DNA from: SFEL01 sp045603585
GTDB lineage: Bacteria > Bacillota > Clostridia > Christensenellales > CAG-138
Assembly: GCA_045603585.1 (NCBI GenBank)
Contig: JAZUMK010000005.1
Location: forward strand, 1 to 64,000
DNA length: 64,000 nucleotides
Reading direction: 5' to 3'
Below are positions 42,577-50,006 of this stretch, piece by piece. The notes under the pieces are model-generated. The model saw nothing but the letters and a program-made list of their open reading frames with translations. It was not told the origin of the DNA and ran no database searches. The position numbers and the translations under genes were made by a program. Numbering within the stretch: the first letter of the stretch is position 1; each line of letters begins with the position of its first letter.

Positions 42577-43323
42577 TTACGACAGCACCGTGGCCCTGAG
42601 TATGGTAAGCAATCCGCAAAGGCCAACCACACCGTATACCACCGTGCGGAGACCCTCTTTGCTGATTTTCTTATATACTCTGCCACCCAGAAAGTTTGCG
42701 GCAACCATTGCGGCAGCCGATGGCAGCATAAGCCACATTACCCTTGGCGTTACAAAGCCGTTTGCAAACCTTGCAACAGTGGACACCGCATTTGACACTA
42801 CAAAAAAGAACTGTATATTTGCAAGGTATTCGTCATTGGTATCGCTGCAGCTTATGAAGTATACCATCACCGGAGGGCCGCCCATGGAAAACAGGCCGGA
42901 CAATACGCCGCCTATGCTGCCCGCAATCATTGCGTTTTTTGCTGTGGGTCGTATGCGTATTCTGCCGCTGAAAAAATAGCAGTATACGCTCATGCCGCAC
43001 AGGGCAATGCCCAGCATTACCGTAAGCAGCCTATGGGCTGCATTTTTCACAAACAGCATCATCAGGCAGGCAATAATGCAATATGGTACCATTGGCATCA
43101 TTGCCTTTTTTATATTGACATGCTTTCGCATGGTATAAGCCACCACGCAGGAGGCAATAAGCGACCCCATACCGGAAAGAGCCGTAGCTTCTCCCATGCT
43201 GAGCACCAGCGGGAAAAACAGCATTACGATTATGCCGTATCCTATTCCGCTCACCCTCTGAACAAAGGTTCCCAGAAAACAAGCAAACGCTATAAATGCG
43301 AAAAGCTCTGCAGAAATCTCCAT
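42577..43323 (-). CDS. TauE/SafE-family sulfite/organosulfur exporter-like permease
   Basis: A 248-residue membrane protein with about eight helices. It shows the two-fold TauE/SafE pattern: AFACFLGTFVQRVSGIGYGI in the first half and AGSIGGVLSGLFSMGGPPVMVYFI in the second, with the GGPP motif. Family members export sulfite, sulfoacetate or similar anions; the substrate here is unknown. The ATG at 43323 has AGGAA close upstream; a GTG at 43338 is an alternative. Confidence 0.85.
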   Translation of the reverse strand: MEISAELFAFIAFACFLGTFVQRVSGIGYGIIVMLFFPLVLSMGEATALSGMGSLIASCVVAYTMRKHVNIKKAMMPMVPYCIIACLMMLFVKNAAHRLLTVMLGIALCGMSVYCYFFSGRIRIRPTAKNAMIAGSIGGVLSGLFSMGGPPVMVYFISCSDTNDEYLANIQFFFVVSNAVSTVARFANGFVTPRVMWLMLPSAAAMVAANFLGGRVYKKISKEGLRTVVYGVVGLCGLLTILRATVLS

Positions 43324-43617
43324 AAAATTCCTATCCACACTCCAAAGCGGAGCAACTTTATTCTGCTTAAATTATCTCACTTTGCCCCGTCAAGTTCAAC
43401 ACAGTTGAATAAATTATCATTAAGCGAATTTACATTTCCCCAAATGGTGACATTACTGTGTTTTTTGCGGAAATACGCAAAGAGAATATTGCCAAGAAAC
43501 GGCAAATATTATATTATTTATGTGGTGGTAGTTGCATATAACTAACCGCCGCCATCCATAGCATTTTATATCGGCTATGCCGATGGTATCATATCAAATA
43601 TTCAGGAGGATTTATTC
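43324..43617. other. Intergenic region upstream of rubrerythrin
   Basis: An AT-rich 294-base stretch between divergent genes. It must hold the rubrerythrin promoter (a TATTAT lies near 43510), but I see no convincing -35/-10 pair and no clear PerR box. Confidence 0.3.
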
Positions 43618-44160
43618 ATGAAATTCCGTTGCACCATTTGCGGTTATGTTCACGAGGGCGATGCCGCTCCCGATTTCTGCCCCACCTGCAAGGCCGGCGC
43701 CGAAAAGTTCGTTGCCGTTGACGAAACCAAACTGAGCTGGGCTGCCGAGCACGTTGTTGGCGTTGCTCAGGGCGTAGATCCCGAAATCATCGAAGGTCTC
43801 CGCGCCAACTTCACCGGCGAATGCACCGAAGTAGGTATGTATCTGGCCATGGCTCGTGTTGCCCATCGCGAAGGCTATCCTGAAATCGGCCTGTACTGGG
43901 AAAAGGCCGCCTACGAAGAAGCTGAGCATGCTGCAAAGTTTGCCGAGCTGCTGGGCGAAGTTGTTACCGACAGCACCAAGAAGAACCTTGAAATGCGCGT
44001 AGAAGCCGAAAACGGCGCTACCGAAGGCAAGTTCATGCTGGCCAAGCGCGCCAAGGAGCTGAACCTTGACGCCATCCATGACACCGTTCACGAAATGGCC
44101 CGCGACGAGGCCCGCCACGGCAAGGCATTCGAAGGCCTGCTGAAGAGGTACTTTAACTAA
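43618..44160 (+). CDS. Reverse rubrerythrin (peroxide-reducing)
   Basis: A 180-residue protein with the rubredoxin-like FeCys4 site at the N-terminus (CTICGY ... CPTCKAG) and the di-iron four-helix domain after it (GECTEVGMYLAMA, YEEAEHAAKF, and DEARHGKAFEGLL), the reversed order seen in clostridial enzymes that reduce hydrogen peroxide and oxygen in NADH-linked chains. AGGAGG precedes the ATG. Copies of its last codons recur at 44395-44460 and 44652-44711 after two small genes. Confidence 0.95.
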   Translation: MKFRCTICGYVHEGDAAPDFCPTCKAGAEKFVAVDETKLSWAAEHVVGVAQGVDPEIIEGLRANFTGECTEVGMYLAMARVAHREGYPEIGLYWEKAAYEEAEHAAKFAELLGEVVTDSTKKNLEMRVEAENGATEGKFMLAKRAKELNLDAIHDTVHEMARDEARHGKAFEGLLKRYFN

Positions 44161-44183
44161 TCACCCCAAAGGAGAACCGGCTC

Positions 44184-44384
44184 ATGGCTGAATTCAGGAT
44201 CCCCGATGAAGAAACCAAGGCTCGAGACCACTATGAGGAAATGAGCGGCATGGTCTTTAAGGCCAAAAAGATCCAGTTCTATCCAGAGGATCTTGCAAAG
44301 GCAGAAACCATGAGTCACGATGAAAAAATAGATTTCTTCAAACGGCTGCGGCAGGAGAATCGCTATGTCGAGGTAGATGAATGA
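44184..44384 (+). CDS. Small charged protein, first of two paralogues behind rubrerythrin
   Basis: A 66-residue hydrophilic protein without membrane segments. The C-terminal half (VFKAKKIQFYPED, then KIDFFKRLRQENRYVEVD) aligns with the product of the gene at 44472. The ATG is 23 bases after the rubrerythrin stop, with AAAGGAG about 10 bases upstream, so it is co-transcribed. Function unknown; a link to oxidative-stress defence is inferred only from position. Confidence 0.7.
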   Translation: MAEFRIPDEETKARDHYEEMSGMVFKAKKIQFYPEDLAKAETMSHDEKIDFFKRLRQENRYVEVDE

Positions 44385-44394
44385 TGCGTTTCTG

Positions 44395-44460
44395 TTCCGC
44401 CGCGGCAAGGTTTTCTAAGGCCTGCTGAAGCGCTGCTTTAACCAATATCCCCTAAAGGAG
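44395..44460 (+). pseudogene. Degenerate remnant of a rubrerythrin 3' end
   Basis: The stretch from CGCGGCAAGG through GGCCTGCTGAAG to the ribosome site AAAGGAG aligns with the last rubrerythrin codons and the following spacer (44107-44175), with about four in five bases kept. The frame is broken by an early TAA. It now supplies the leader of the second small gene. Confidence 0.75.
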
Positions 44461-44471
44461 CTTTAAAGGAT

Positions 44472-44651
44472 ATGAACGATCGGTATGCCTCCGAAACAAA
44501 AGGTCTGCAATTCAAGCGTGTCCCTATCAAATTCTACCCCGAGGACGAGGAGAAGATGAAGGGGATGGATATTGAAGAGCGGATCGAGTTCAAAAGGAAA
44601 CTGAAAGCAGAAAATCGCTATATCGAACTGGAGGTATCTGCGGACGAGTGA
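44472..44651 (+). CDS. Small charged protein, second paralogue
   Basis: A 59-residue hydrophilic protein starting MNDRYASETKG. Its FKRVPIKFYPED and ERIEFKRKLKAENRYIELE segments match the first small protein (FKAKKIQFYPED; KIDFFKRLRQENRYVEVD), so they are paralogues. AAAGGAG and AAAGGA lie 11 and 1 bases before the ATG. Its TGA directly abuts the next rubrerythrin remnant. Function unknown. Confidence 0.65.
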   Translation: MNDRYASETKGLQFKRVPIKFYPEDEEKMKGMDIEERIEFKRKLKAENRYIELEVSADE

Positions 44652-44711
44652 CGCGACGAGGCCCGCCACGGCAAGGCATTTGAAGGTCTGCTGAAGAGGT
44701 ACTTCAACTAA
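44652..44711 (+). pseudogene. Second remnant: last 19 codons of a rubrerythrin paralogue
   Basis: Starting right after the preceding stop, 19 codons plus TAA encode RDEARHGKAFEGLLKRYFN, identical in protein sequence to the rubrerythrin C-terminus, but with silent changes (for example TTC to TTT, GGC to GGT). The silent differences suggest descent from a once complete tandem rubrerythrin copy rather than a recent copy of the tail. Confidence 0.8.
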
Positions 44712-44726
44712 TTTATCACCGCATAC

Positions 44727-44760
44727 AAACAGGCGGACTTTTTGTCCGCCTGTTTTTCTT
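44727..44760 (+). terminator. Terminator of the rubrerythrin unit
   Basis: The stem AACAGGCGGAC / GTCCGCCTGTT is followed by TTTCTTTATT. It also overlaps the end of the minus-strand gene at 44760. Confidence 0.85.
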
Positions 44761-45356
44761 TATTCATCCAGCTCCAGCGTTCTCAAAACTCTGCTGCGAT
44801 AAACGGCTTTTGCAGCGTCCGGTACAAAAGCAATCTCACAGCGGGAAAAGATGATACTTCCCTCCCCCTCAATTACATTCCACCAGTCTTTTCCTTCCGC
44901 AACTGCCGAAATGGCACTGTTCTCTTCAAGCAAGCGATCCACATCCGCCAAGATGCGCTGTCTCGTGTGCTCAGGTAATGTGGATACAGGGCCTTCGAAT
45001 GGCAGCAGCCGATGGCCTTCGCTGCCCTTTACCCTTGTGATAAGTACCATATCCTCATCATTGTCCAGCCATATCACGGCAATGCCCTGGGGCAGGAAGG
45101 AAAGCTCCTTTTCAGCCATACTCATCAGGGCACGGCCATGGCCTGCCATAAGAAAGCGCTTCCCCACCTGAATAAAGTAATCCTTATAGCGAAAAACATT
45201 GTTGCCCAGCTGCGCAAAATCCCTATTGCGCTCGCACATGCCTGCAAAATATTGATTTGCATCTGTCAGCCCATAAAAGCCTTTTGCTGCTTCAGCAGCC
45301 TGATAAATCAAAGTATCCTCTGAAAATGACGGATGACAATTTTCGTATTTACTCAT
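44760..45356 (-). CDS. Conserved-looking cytoplasmic protein of unknown function
   Basis: A 198-residue soluble protein with no signal peptide or membrane helix. It contains FYGLTDANQYF, YKDYFIQVGKRFLMAGHGRAL, KGSEGHRLLPFEGPVS and DWWNVIEGEGSIIFSRCEIAF. I do not recognise the family. An AAAGGAAGTGAAAAA site precedes the ATG. It converges on the rubrerythrin unit. Normal composition suggests a real gene. Confidence 0.65.
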   Translation of the reverse strand: MSKYENCHPSFSEDTLIYQAAEAAKGFYGLTDANQYFAGMCERNRDFAQLGNNVFRYKDYFIQVGKRFLMAGHGRALMSMAEKELSFLPQGIAVIWLDNDEDMVLITRVKGSEGHRLLPFEGPVSTLPEHTRQRILADVDRLLEENSAISAVAEGKDWWNVIEGEGSIIFSRCEIAFVPDAAKAVYRSRVLRTLELDE

Positions 45357-45485
45357 TTTTTCACTTCCTTTGCATCAATATAGCACTAAGCAACGAAACA
45401 TTTCAAGCCATCTTTCTGTCCGGGACATGGTTAACTCGGAAACTGTGCATACTAAGCCCATATCACTAATTAAAGGAGCTTTTGT

Positions 45486-45920
45486 ATGATAGAACAGGAT
45501 ACGGTAAAACTGCTGCGTGAATGTGACGCGGGCATCAAAATGGGAGTTTCCTCCATCGATGAGGTTATAGAGCACGTTGAAAGCAAGGACTTCAGGGAAA
45601 AGCTGTCCGTATGCAAGGAAGAACACATGAAGCTGCAGGCAGAGCTGCAGCACCTATTGGAAAAGTATCAGGATGACGGCAAGGATCCCAACCCAATAGC
45701 AAAGGGCATGTCCTGGATGAAGACCAACGTAAAGCTTGGCATGGATGATACGGATGCCACAATTGCCGACCTTATGACGGACGGATGCAATATGGGAGTC
45801 AAATCCCTCAACAGATACCTGAATCAGTACAAGGCCGCAGACGAGGTATCAAAGGACATCACAAAACGGCTCATAAATCTTGAAGAAAAGCTGACCATAG
45901 ATATACGTCAATATCTGTAA
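45486..45920 (+). CDS. Four-helix-bundle (DUF2383/ferritin-like) protein
   Basis: A 144-residue, all-helical, soluble protein: KLLRECDAGIKMGVSSIDEVI, then REKLSVCKEEHMKLQAELQHLL, ATIADLMTDGCNMGVKSLN, and a final long helix. The pattern of four long amphipathic helices with a Glu-His pair (EEHMKL) resembles DUF2383/ferritin-like families. A metal site is possible but not shown. AAAGGAG precedes the ATG at 45486. Monocistronic, with its own terminator. Confidence 0.65.
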   Translation: MIEQDTVKLLRECDAGIKMGVSSIDEVIEHVESKDFREKLSVCKEEHMKLQAELQHLLEKYQDDGKDPNPIAKGMSWMKTNVKLGMDDTDATIADLMTDGCNMGVKSLNRYLNQYKAADEVSKDITKRLINLEEKLTIDIRQYL

Positions 45921-45926
45921 AGCCTC

Positions 45927-45957
45927 AAAATCCGGGAATCCTGTCCCGGATTTTATA
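45927..45957 (+). terminator. Intrinsic terminator
   Basis: The stem AAAATCCGGGA / TCCCGGATTTT is followed by ATATT, just after the helical protein gene. Confidence 0.8.
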
Positions 45958-46035
45958 TTATGCCGCATATTGTTACTTTTTGCCGCCTTATGTGTTATAA
46001 TCGCCAAAGATTAATTAATCAGGCGGTATTTTGCT

Positions 46036-46872
46036 GTGCTTTACCTTATTCCTGCCATATTGGGCGGCGCTATGATCGCCATAGTCATGCGCATCAGCGA
46101 GGATCACACCTCCAATAAGACCCCCAAGCTTGCCATCAGCTATTTAACCAGTACCCTGCTGGCCGCTGTGCATATGCTCCTTGCAGGCCAGTCCCTTATT
46201 GCAAGAGGTTTCTCTGCACCCATTATCATAGGCTCCATAGGCGGCGTGCTGTATCTTTCCTCCCTTCTTCTCCTTGAGCTGAACGTAAGGAAAAACGGCA
46301 TAGTTCTCTCCTCCACCTTTATGAAGCTGGGGCTGCTGGTTCCGCTGGCAATTTCCCTTATTTTCTTCAGCGAAAGGCCAAGCCTGATACAATTTGCAGG
46401 CGTACTGCTTGCATTGCTTGCCATAGTCCTCATCAACCTTAAGGATCAGGACAATATCATTCACTGGAAAATAGGCCTGCCTCTGCTGCTTATCACAAAC
46501 GGCAGCGCAGACGCTATCAGCAAGGTATACGAGCAGTTTGGCCCGATAAGCATGTCGGATCAGTTCTTGTTTTATATCTTTGTTGTTGCGGCTCTGCTTT
46601 CAGGTATACTTACCTTTGTACGCCATGAAAAGGTGGGCAAGGCAGATATCCTGTTTGGCATGCTTGTGGGCATACCCAACTTTTACGCCGCAAGGATAAC
46701 CCTTAAGGCTCTGGAATACATCCCCGCATCCATATTCTACCCCTCCTGCCACGTTGGCACGCTGATGGTAGTCACCCTCACCGGGCTGTTCTTCTTTAAA
46801 GAAAAGCTCAGCAAGCTCCAGTGGGCGGCGGTGATGCTGATATTCATCGCAATGATACTGCTGAACATGTAA
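46036..46872 (+). CDS. EamA/DMT-superfamily membrane transporter
   Basis: A 278-residue protein with about ten short hydrophobic helices and an internal repeat, the drug/metabolite transporter layout. Examples are LYLIPAILGGAMIAIVM, FSAPIIIGSIGGVLYLSSLL and, near the end, YPSCHVGTLMVVTLTGLFFF with FKEKLSKLQWAAVMLI. The start is GTG at 46036 with AGGCGG about 10 bases upstream. Substrate unknown. Confidence 0.8.
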   Translation: MLYLIPAILGGAMIAIVMRISEDHTSNKTPKLAISYLTSTLLAAVHMLLAGQSLIARGFSAPIIIGSIGGVLYLSSLLLLELNVRKNGIVLSSTFMKLGLLVPLAISLIFFSERPSLIQFAGVLLALLAIVLINLKDQDNIIHWKIGLPLLLITNGSADAISKVYEQFGPISMSDQFLFYIFVVAALLSGILTFVRHEKVGKADILFGMLVGIPNFYAARITLKALEYIPASIFYPSCHVGTLMVVTLTGLFFFKEKLSKLQWAAVMLIFIAMILLNM

Positions 46873-46885
46873 AAACCGCACATTA

Positions 46886-46915
46886 AAACAGACGGCCCGC
46901 AGCCGTCTGTTTTTG
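46886..46915. terminator. Bidirectional terminator
   Basis: The stem AAAACAGACGG / CCGTCTGTTTT separates the convergent transporter and minus-strand membrane-protein genes. Confidence 0.8.
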
Positions 46916-46923
46916 CTTTCACA

Positions 46924-47334
46924 TCAGTTCTTTTTTACAATGATAAAGTAGCATATCCAGTATATTACCACGAACCCCATCAAGCACCATGATACTATGT
47001 TCGCGGCCTGTGACATTTCCATCAGCTGCAGCACTATTACCGCAATGCCCAAGGCGATAATGTATATCACAAAGGCAAGGCTACGCGCCTTTGTCCACAG
47101 CATTACGTTGCGCTCGTCCTTTTCCACGATTTCTCGCTTGCGCATTTCCTCCGGGTCATTCAGCAAGCGCCTGTACTGCACCACCCTTGCGATACCCATC
47201 ACAAGAAACACTGCGCCAAAGGTTGAGGCCATATCCGCCTCGGAAAATATGGAGAATACGGTAAAAATGATTCCGGCGGCTATCATTGTTATGGCCGTAT
47301 ACAGCCTTGTTTTAAGCTTTTTTCTGTAATCCAC
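46924..47334 (-). CDS. Small membrane protein coupled to an XRE regulator
   Basis: A 136-residue protein with four hydrophobic segments in two pairs (LYTAITMIAAGIIFTVFSIF, STFGAVFLVMGIARVVQY; SLAFVIYIIALGIAVIVL, NIVSWCLMGFVVIYWIC) separated by a charged loop EEMRKREIVEKDERN. This layout resembles DUF2178-type proteins that accompany small XRE regulators. Its start is 3 bases after the regulator's stop. Function unknown. Confidence 0.7.
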   Translation of the reverse strand: MDYRKKLKTRLYTAITMIAAGIIFTVFSIFSEADMASTFGAVFLVMGIARVVQYRRLLNDPEEMRKREIVEKDERNVMLWTKARSLAFVIYIIALGIAVIVLQLMEMSQAANIVSWCLMGFVVIYWICYFIIVKKN

Positions 47335-47336
47335 TG

Positions 47337-47534
47337 CTATTCCTCCTCAAACAAGAACACTTCTTCTATGGATACCCCGAAGTATTTTGCAATTCTGTAT
47401 GCAAGCTTAAGCGACGCATCGTATTTGCCGTTTTCAAGGGCGATTATGGTCTGCCTTGTAACCTCCACTTCCCTTGCAAGGTCGTCCTGGGTTATCTTGA
47501 GGTTCTTTCTGTATTCCTTAATTTTGTTATTCAC
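47337..47534 (-). CDS. Small XRE-family helix-turn-helix regulator
   Basis: A 65-residue protein that is almost only an XRE/Cro helix-turn-helix: IKEYRKNLKITQDDLAREV, VTRQTIIALENGKYDASL and RIAKYFGVSIEEVFLFEEE. The start is GTG at 47534; an upstream in-frame ATG would place the operator dyads inside the coding region. It is followed at once by a membrane-protein gene. Two strong dyads upstream suggest that it represses its own operon. Confidence 0.85.
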   Translation of the reverse strand: MNNKIKEYRKNLKITQDDLAREVEVTRQTIIALENGKYDASLKLAYRIAKYFGVSIEEVFLFEEE

Positions 47535-47558
47535 GTCATCACCGTCCAATGCCAAAAA

Positions 47559-47576
47559 TGTAAAATGCACTTTACA
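47559..47576. promoter_or_regulatory. Operator dyad 1 of the XRE regulator
   Basis: TGTAAAATGCACTTTACA, an 18-bp near-perfect inverted repeat, 25 bases upstream of the regulator's GTG. Confidence 0.7.
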
Positions 47577-47604
47577 TTTATAGGATAGCATATGCCGCCC
47601 GAAA

Positions 47605-47622
47605 TGTAAAGTGCGCTTTACA
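47605..47622. promoter_or_regulatory. Operator dyad 2 of the XRE regulator
   Basis: TGTAAAGTGCGCTTTACA, 16 of 18 positions identical to dyad 1 with centres 46 bp apart, in the gap between pyrE and the regulator. Confidence 0.7.
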
Positions 47623-47638
47623 ATTTAATTTTCTTTTT

Positions 47639-48322
47639 TTATTTTACGCAGTAGTCTGCCATGTACTGCTCCATCCTGCGGCGGATGTCAGCATCGATAA
47701 GCACTCTGCCGTCCACTTCCTTGCCGCTGAGGGTTTCAAGAATATCCACAACGGTAACAATGGGGAAAGTGGTAATGCCGAAATCGCGCTTGATCTCCTG
47801 AATGGCAGTAAGCTCGCCCTGACCACGCTCCATGCGGTCAACCGAGATAATGAGGCCGGGCACCTCTACCTTTGCGGCGGCCTGCAGCACGGGCAGAGTT
47901 TCGCGAACGGCGGTGCCTGCGGTGATAACGTCTTCGATTATCAGCAGCTTATCGCCATCCTTGGGCTTGTAGCCTACCATGGAACCGCCCTCTCCGTGAT
48001 CCTTGACCTCCTTGCGGTTGAAGCAGTAGTTCAGGTCACGTCCGCCCTTATAAAGGGCTGCAGCAGCAGATACCGCAAGGGGGATGCCCTTGTATGCAGG
48101 GCCAAACAGAGCGGTGATATCCTCGGGCAGCTCACCGGACTTGATATGCTCCTCGATGCAGGCGGCGTAAAACTCGCCCAGACGTGCGATCTGACCACCG
48201 GTCTTATAGTTGCCGGTATTGATGAAATAAGGGGTCTTGCGGCCGCTCTTGGTGGTAAAATCTCCAAAGGTCAGCACACCGGACTGGGCCATAAAGGTAA
48301 TAAATTCAGACTTGTAGCTCAT
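47639..48322 (-). CDS. pyrE: Orotate phosphoribosyltransferase
   Basis: Makes orotidine 5'-phosphate from orotate and PRPP, the fifth step of UMP synthesis. The 227 residues include the PRPP motif LLIIEDVITAGTAVRETLPVL (~130), and TLFGPAYKGIPLAVSAAAAL, GEGGSMVGYKPKDGD. The length fits the longer clostridial form. It is the last gene of the pyr operon, 14 bases after pyrD, with GGAGG before its ATG. No clear terminator follows; the XRE operator region comes next. Confidence 0.96.
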   Translation of the reverse strand: MSYKSEFITFMAQSGVLTFGDFTTKSGRKTPYFINTGNYKTGGQIARLGEFYAACIEEHIKSGELPEDITALFGPAYKGIPLAVSAAAALYKGGRDLNYCFNRKEVKDHGEGGSMVGYKPKDGDKLLIIEDVITAGTAVRETLPVLQAAAKVEVPGLIISVDRMERGQGELTAIQEIKRDFGITTFPIVTVVDILETLSGKEVDGRVLIDADIRRRMEQYMADYCVK

Positions 48323-48336
48323 TCTTTTCCTCCCTG

Positions 48337-49248
48337 TTATCCTTTGAATGCAGCCTTGAGCGCCGCAATGTTCTCGTATCCTTCCCTTTCCATAAAGGCT
48401 CTGAGCCCCTCCACCACGTCCACGGGAGCGGTGGGATTGACGAGAGCTGCAGTACCCACGGCAACCGCATCTGCGCCTGCCATGAGGAACTCTGCCGCAT
48501 CCTCTCCGGTCATAATGCCGCCAAGGCCCAGTATGGGCAGATTGATAGCTCTGCGCACCTGATATACCATGCGGATGGCCACAGGCTTTACAGCGGGGCC
48601 GGAAAAGCCGCCTGTGCCGTTTGCGAGAAGAGGCCTCTTTGTGCGGAGGTCGATACGCATGCCCAGCAGAGTGTTGATAAGGGATACGGCATCCGCCCCT
48701 GCGCTTTCAACTGCCTTTGCAATGGCAGTGATATCTGTAACGTTTGGGGTAAGCTTTACTATAAGGGGCTTCTTGGATACCTTTTTGACCGCCTCTGTAA
48801 CTTCCGCCGCCATTTTAGGGTCTGTGCCAAAGCCTATGCCGCCCAGCTTTACATTTGGGCAGGATATGTTCAGCTCGTACATGGCAACATCGGTATCGTT
48901 GAGCATTTCGGTAACAGCGCAGTATTCCTCTATGCTGTGGCCGGCAAGATTGGCGATTACAGGCACATCAAAGTCCTTGAGGTAGCCCAGTTCTTTTTTT
49001 ATGTACTCCTCCGCGCCGGGATTCTGAAGGCCAACGGCATTCAGCATGCCGCCATAGGTTTCCGCAATGCGTGGGGTGGGATTGCCCTGCCAGGGCTCCG
49101 CCGCCACGCCCTTGGTGATAACCGCGCCAAGGCGGGAAATATCGTAAAACTCGCCGCTTTCACGGGCGGCAAATGTGCCGCTGGCGGTGGTGACGGGGTT
49201 CTTCATCTGAAGACCTGCGAAATTAATTGAAAGATCAACCTTAGTCAT
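48337..49248 (-). CDS. pyrD: Dihydroorotate dehydrogenase, catalytic subunit (class 1B)
   Basis: Oxidises dihydroorotate to orotate with FMN. The 303 residues contain VTTASGTFAARESGEF, the active-site Cys loop NISCPNVKLGG, IVKLTPNVTDITAIA, and the FMN-phosphate site GLGGIMTGEDAAEFLMAGAD. The next-door pyrK shows it is the NAD-linked 1B heterotetramer. ATG 49248 overlaps the pyrK stop by one base (TGATG), so translation is coupled. Confidence 0.96.
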   Translation of the reverse strand: MTKVDLSINFAGLQMKNPVTTASGTFAARESGEFYDISRLGAVITKGVAAEPWQGNPTPRIAETYGGMLNAVGLQNPGAEEYIKKELGYLKDFDVPVIANLAGHSIEEYCAVTEMLNDTDVAMYELNISCPNVKLGGIGFGTDPKMAAEVTEAVKKVSKKPLIVKLTPNVTDITAIAKAVESAGADAVSLINTLLGMRIDLRTKRPLLANGTGGFSGPAVKPVAIRMVYQVRRAINLPILGLGGIMTGEDAAEFLMAGADAVAVGTAALVNPTAPVDVVEGLRAFMEREGYENIAALKAAFKG

Positions 49249-50006
49249 CAGAATATCACCTCGCTGCCATTGAATACAGGGCCGTCCTTGCAGACCCTCT
49301 TCTGCACAATATTGCCGTTCTGGTTCAGCTTGCATACGCAGCCTACGCATGCGCCAAAACCGCAGCCCATGCGCTCCTCAAGGGACACCTGTACAGGCAG
49401 GCCCCTTTCTTCGCAATAACCAACCAGCGCCTTGAGCATGGGCTTGGGGCCGCAGGAAAGGACAGTGGTATCGTCGGGAATATCAGAATTCCTCAGCAGA
49501 TCCACAACTGTGCCGTGATAGCCTGCGCTGCCGTCATCGGTAGCGATAAGCAGCTCGCCCACCTGTTCAAATTCTTCATTCAAAAACAGCTCGCTTCGAT
49601 AGCCGTGGGCGGCGATAACATTCAGGCCCTTTGCTTTTGCGGCGATAGCGGTACCCAGCATGGGAGGCACGCCAACGCCTCCGCCCACCAGCAGTACGGT
49701 ACCGCTCTCGGGCAGAGCGAAACCATTGCCAAGGGGATCGGACACACGGAGGGTATCCCCCTCGGTAAGGCCGGACATTATCTTGGTGCCGACGCCCACT
49801 GCGCGATATACCAATGTAAGGCTGCGGCCCTCCGCCATGCAGATGCTTATGGGGCGGGGCAGAAGATGGGCGCCGTCATCCAGATATACGTTGACAAACT
49901 GGCCGGGAAGTGCATTCACATCCTGAGCCAATTCCAGCTCCATCCTGTAAATGTCGGGAGCTATCAGCAGATTTTTCTTTATTGTTGCTTCAGATATCTT
50001 CTTCAT
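49248..50006 (-). CDS. pyrK: Dihydroorotate dehydrogenase, electron-transfer subunit
   Basis: A 252-residue FAD and [2Fe-2S] protein that passes electrons from PyrD to NAD. It has the FAD-binding RPISICM motif, VLLVGGGVGVPPMLGTA (NAD site) and the iron-sulfur Cys cluster GCGFGACVGCVCK followed by the distant RVCKDG Cys. Its ATG overlaps the pyrF stop by 4 bases and its stop overlaps pyrD. Confidence 0.96.
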   Translation of the reverse strand: MKKISEATIKKNLLIAPDIYRMELELAQDVNALPGQFVNVYLDDGAHLLPRPISICMAEGRSLTLVYRAVGVGTKIMSGLTEGDTLRVSDPLGNGFALPESGTVLLVGGGVGVPPMLGTAIAAKAKGLNVIAAHGYRSELFLNEEFEQVGELLIATDDGSAGYHGTVVDLLRNSDIPDDTTVLSCGPKPMLKALVGYCEERGLPVQVSLEERMGCGFGACVGCVCKLNQNGNIVQKRVCKDGPVFNGSEVIF

